Of a stretch of 45,249 nt of DNA, positions 42,846-45,249 are shown piece by piece. The notes beneath the pieces were generated by a model. That model saw only the letters and a program-made list of their open reading frames with translations. It did no database searches and had not been told where the DNA came from. Within the stretch, counting starts at the first letter, position 1, and each line of letters starts with the position of its first letter. The stretch comes from Opitutus sp. (GTDB lineage Bacteria; Verrucomicrobiota; Verrucomicrobiia; Opitutales; Opitutaceae): the NCBI GenBank assembly GCA_013821985.1, contig PNJQ01000025.1, positions 1-45,249 of the forward strand. The letters run 5' to 3'. The translations under genes were made by a program, and so were the position numbers.

Positions 42846-42904
42846 GGGCGGCTTTATGCCCGACTTGGGAGGTTACCGGAGTCAGGCCTAAAGCCCGACC
42901 TACA
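42846..42904. repeat. palindromic repeat, degenerate GGGCTTTATGCCC type
   Basis: GGGCGGCTTTATGCCCGAC and, inverted, GTCAGGCCTAAAGCCCGACC running to TAC. Related to 958-1020 and 33132-33195, but with more mismatches. It lies between greA-like and DUF72 genes that point the same way. Confidence 0.65.
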
Positions 42905-42934
42905 ACGTAAACGCATCCGAAGGTCGCATTCCAC

Positions 42935-43414
42935 CTACGCGACTCGGGTGATGCGCGCTTCGGACTTCTTGCCGCCAATTTCGAGCTGAAGGATATCGCC
43001 TTCGTGCTTGCCCATCAGCTGGCGGCCGAGCGGCGATTGCGGCGTGATGACCATGACGGTGCGGCCATCGAATTCGATTTCGGTTCCGCCGGCGCGCGGG
43101 CCGACGAAATAGAAGGCGGGATTGCCACGCGCGTCCACCGTCACGAGCGCACCGAGGCTGATCGGATCAGTGGGCAGAAAATCGCGTGCGGGGAGGGCAC
43201 GAAATTGGGCGACGGCCAGCGCGGCTTCCTCGGCGGCCTTCGACTGGCCGTGCGCGAGGTAGGAGGCTTCGAGGCCGCGGGTGTCGTATTTGTCCTCGGC
43301 CTTGTTTTCCTCGTCGGTCGCCTCGGCGTGCGTCGCGAGGGCGGCTTGCGTCATCATTTCCACCTCGGCGGAAAGGTGGCGGAGAATCTGGTCGAGCAGG
43401 GTGCGCTTGTTCAT
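42935..43414 (-). CDS. GreA/GreB-family transcription elongation factor
   Basis: 159 residues from ATG 43414; longer frame to 43570 lies inside the next gene and is rejected. The coiled-coil part is HAEATDEENKAEDKYDTRGL, carrying acidic residues expected at the tip that reaches into the RNA polymerase secondary channel. The C-terminal FKBP-like domain ends MVITPQSPLGRQLMGKHEGD. This short form (about 155 residues) is a divergent group beside classic GreA and GreB and may act on paused polymerase. It starts 16 bases after the isoaspartyl peptidase stop. Confidence 0.85.
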   Translation of the reverse strand: MNKRTLLDQILRHLSAEVEMMTQAALATHAEATDEENKAEDKYDTRGLEASYLAHGQSKAAEEAALAVAQFRALPARDFLPTDPISLGALVTVDARGNPAFYFVGPRAGGTEIEFDGRTVMVITPQSPLGRQLMGKHEGDILQLEIGGKKSEARITRVA

Positions 43415-43430
43415 GCGTGGGGCGCGTTGC

Positions 43431-44492
43431 TCAGCGACGGGGTTCGTCACCGTAAATGGCGACGACCTCGGATTTGCCCGCGAATTTCGCCGCGCGATAC
43501 ATGCCCTCGGAATTGAAATCCATCGCGAAGTTTCCGTGGCGGTCGAGGACGATGACGCCGCCGTCGCCACCGAGCTTGGCCACTTTGGCGAGCGTGGCCG
43601 CCGTCGCGGAATTCACGTCCTTGGCCTGATATTCCATCTGTGCGGAGATGTCGTGCGCCACGGTCGCGCGGATGAAGAATTCGCCCCAGCCGGTGGAGCT
43701 GACCGCGCAGGTCGCGTTGTTGGCGTAGGTGCCGGCGCCAATGACGGGCACGTCGCCCACGCGGCCGAATTTCTTGTTCGTCATGCCGCCGGTCGAAGTG
43801 CCCGCGGCGAGATTGCCCTGTTGGTCGAGTGCGACGCAGCCGACCGTGCCGTATTTCTGTTCGCGGGAAAACCAGTCGGTGTCACTCACGCCGGGCGACG
43901 AGAGATCGATCGGCACGGACGCCGTGCCGTTGGTGGCGCGAGTTTCCTTTTCCTTGGCTTTCTCGAGCTGCTTCCGGCGAAACTCCGTCTGAAAATACTC
44001 GTTCGGCACGAATTCGTAGCCGCGCGAGGCGGCGAATTTTTCCGCGCCTTCGCCGATCATCATGACATGCGGAGAGTGTTCCATGACATCACGCGCGAGT
44101 TGGATGGGGCTCTTGATGCGGCGGAGGCCCGCGACGGCGCCGGCCTGCATCGTGTCGCCCTTCATGATCGAGGCGTCGAGTTCGCAGATGCCGTCGGCAG
44201 TGAAGACGGCGCCTTTGCCGGCGTTGAAGAGGGGTGAGTCTTCCATCACCTGCACGGTCGCGAGCACGGCGTCGATCGCCGGGCCGCCGCGCTCGAGCAC
44301 GGCGTAACCGGCGTGGAGCGCCTCGGCGAGCTTGGCGCGATACTGCGCCTCGAGTTCGGGCGACATCTGGTTGCGCTGGATGACGCCGGCGCCGCCGTGG
44401 ATTACGAGGCCGTAGGGTTGCATTTTGGGAGCGGGCGTTTGCGCGAGGGCGAGGGTGGCCGACGCGAGGAGGGGGGCAACGAAGCGATGCAT
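43431..44492 (-). CDS. isoaspartyl peptidase/L-asparaginase, Ntn-hydrolase
   Basis: 353 residues. A probable signal peptide (MHRFVAPLLASATLALAQT) suggests a periplasmic form. The asparaginase-2 family start is LVIHGGAGVI, with GGPAIDAVLATVQVMEDSPL and NAGKGAVFTADGICELDASI. The autocleavage site is before Thr 216 in QKYGTVGCVALDQQGNLAAG, which becomes the catalytic N-terminus, then STGGMTNKKFGRVGDVPVIG. It hydrolyses isoaspartyl dipeptides or asparagine. It lies 22 bases after the oligopeptidase stop. Confidence 0.93.
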   Translation of the reverse strand: MHRFVAPLLASATLALAQTPAPKMQPYGLVIHGGAGVIQRNQMSPELEAQYRAKLAEALHAGYAVLERGGPAIDAVLATVQVMEDSPLFNAGKGAVFTADGICELDASIMKGDTMQAGAVAGLRRIKSPIQLARDVMEHSPHVMMIGEGAEKFAASRGYEFVPNEYFQTEFRRKQLEKAKEKETRATNGTASVPIDLSSPGVSDTDWFSREQKYGTVGCVALDQQGNLAAGTSTGGMTNKKFGRVGDVPVIGAGTYANNATCAVSSTGWGEFFIRATVAHDISAQMEYQAKDVNSATAATLAKVAKLGGDGGVIVLDRHGNFAMDFNSEGMYRAAKFAGKSEVVAIYGDEPRR

Positions 44493-44514
44493 GGGGAGGG
44501 GCCGCAGAAGCGGA

Positions 44515-45249
44515 TTATTGCTTCGGCTCGGTGGCGAGGCCCAGCGAGCCGAGGAGGAAGGCGTAGTCCCGCGTAACGTCGTGCAGCGCGTCGTAGCGGC
44601 CTGAGGCGCCGCCGTGACCGGCGCCGAAGTTGGTGCGCAGGAGCAGCGCGTTGCCCTGCTTTTGCTCGAGGGTGCGCATCTTCGCCAACATCTTGGCGCC
44701 TTCCCAGTAGGGCACCTGGCTGTCGTAGAACGAAACGTTGAAGAGCACGTGGGGATACGACGCGGGCTTCATGTTGTCGTAGGGGCTGTAGGCGCGCATC
44801 CAGAAATATTCGTCGCGCTTGTTCGGGTTGCCCCACTCGACGTATTCCTCGGTCGTGAGCGGCAGAGTGTCGTCGAGCATTGTGTTGAGGACGTCAACGA
44901 AGGGCACGTAGGCGATGGCGGCCTTGAAGAGGTCGGGGCGCTGGTTGATGACTGCGCCCATGAGCAGGCCGCCGGCGCTGCCGCCGGAGATGACCAGTTG
45001 CTGCGGCGTCGTCCACTTGTTGTCCACGAGCCACTGCGAGCAATCGACGAAGTCGTTAAACGTGGTCATCTTCTTTTCCATGCGGCCGGCTTCGCGCCAT
45101 TCCTCGCCGAGTTCGCCGCCGCCGCGGATGTGCGCAATGGCGTAGATCACGCCGCGGTCGAGCATGCTGACGCGATTCGAGCTGAACGTGATCGGCATGC
45201 TGATGCCGTAGGAGCCGTAGCCGTAGAGCCAGAACGGCTGCGGCTTCGA
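44515..45249 (-). CDS. ptrB: oligopeptidase B, C-terminal part (cut by window edge)
   Basis: 244 residues of the C-terminal alpha/beta-hydrolase domain; the N-terminal propeller lies beyond the window. It begins SKPQPFWLYGYGSYGISMPI at the edge, then IRGGGELGEEWREAGRMEKK. Catalytic Ser in ISGGSAGGLLMG, Asp in NVSFYDSQVPYWEGAKM, His in FGAGHGGASGRYD, all intact. S9A peptidases of this type cut short peptides after basic residues, in the cytoplasm or periplasm. It is upstream of the isoaspartyl peptidase in the same direction. Confidence 0.92.
   Translation of the reverse strand, partial: SKPQPFWLYGYGSYGISMPITFSSNRVSMLDRGVIYAIAHIRGGGELGEEWREAGRMEKKMTTFNDFVDCSQWLVDNKWTTPQQLVISGGSAGGLLMGAVINQRPDLFKAAIAYVPFVDVLNTMLDDTLPLTTEEYVEWGNPNKRDEYFWMRAYSPYDNMKPASYPHVLFNVSFYDSQVPYWEGAKMLAKMRTLEQKQGNALLLRTNFGAGHGGASGRYDALHDVTRDYAFLLGSLGLATEPKQ

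Overview
The window (about 45 kb, GC-rich, roughly 65% by eye) looks like ordinary chromosome of a Gram-negative bacterium, most likely Verrucomicrobiota close to Opitutaceae. The basis is indirect: outer-membrane genes (DUF1302 barrel, Pal), a PadR plus orphan-permease pair of the kind common in Acidobacteria and Verrucomicrobia, weak or absent Shine-Dalgarno sequences at many starts, and intergenic palindromes of a kind I associate with such genomes. I see no phage, transposase, CRISPR or rRNA. The only RNA gene is tRNA-Lys(UUU).

Layout. 1-5.3 kb: 5'-proximal part of pgi (minus, cut by the window edge); scpB, chorismate mutase and a Gfo/Idh/MocA oxidoreductase in a tight plus-strand operon; a small tail-anchored protein; rplU-rpmA with a clear terminator; a 3-methyladenine DNA glycosylase. 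5.5-10.2 kb: a minus-strand group of an AI-2E-family permease, one 899-residue protein fusing a beta-CASP exonuclease to an ATP-dependent DNA ligase, and a DUF3108 protein. 10.2-13.2 kb: PadR repressor and an 863-residue ADOP/MacB-type permease behind a three-half-site operator. 13.2-20.1 kb: a four-gene minus-strand operon (DUF1302 outer-membrane barrel, DUF1329 periplasmic protein, YCF48 beta-propeller, RND/MMPL pump) with parts for the whole envelope, probably for a lipid or hydrophobic cargo. 20.3-27.7 kb: uvrA, a glycine-zipper lipoprotein, two tandem diverged DUF4252-like proteins (one secreted, one membrane-anchored), dinB and an inositol-phosphatase family gene. 27.8-35.6 kb: a second beta-CASP nuclease, apaG, fhs and purH (one-carbon and purine metabolism), an M48 lipoprotein protease and an M20 peptidase. 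36-45.2 kb: Pal, an orphan NarL-type response regulator, tRNA-Lys, an ECF sigma/anti-sigma pair, tex, DUF72, a GreA/B-like factor, isoaspartyl peptidase and the C-terminal part of oligopeptidase B.

Themes. DNA repair is well represented (glycosylase, exonuclease-ligase fusion, UvrA, Pol IV), but the genes are scattered. The most system-like set is the DUF1302-DUF1329-YCF48-RND operon. The most unusual single gene is the exonuclease-ligase fusion. The most pervasive unexplained structure is a set of at least ten paired-palindrome elements. They share a layout and GTAG/GTGG...CTAC/CCAC ends but differ completely in stem sequence, and they sit in four of the six convergent gene junctions.
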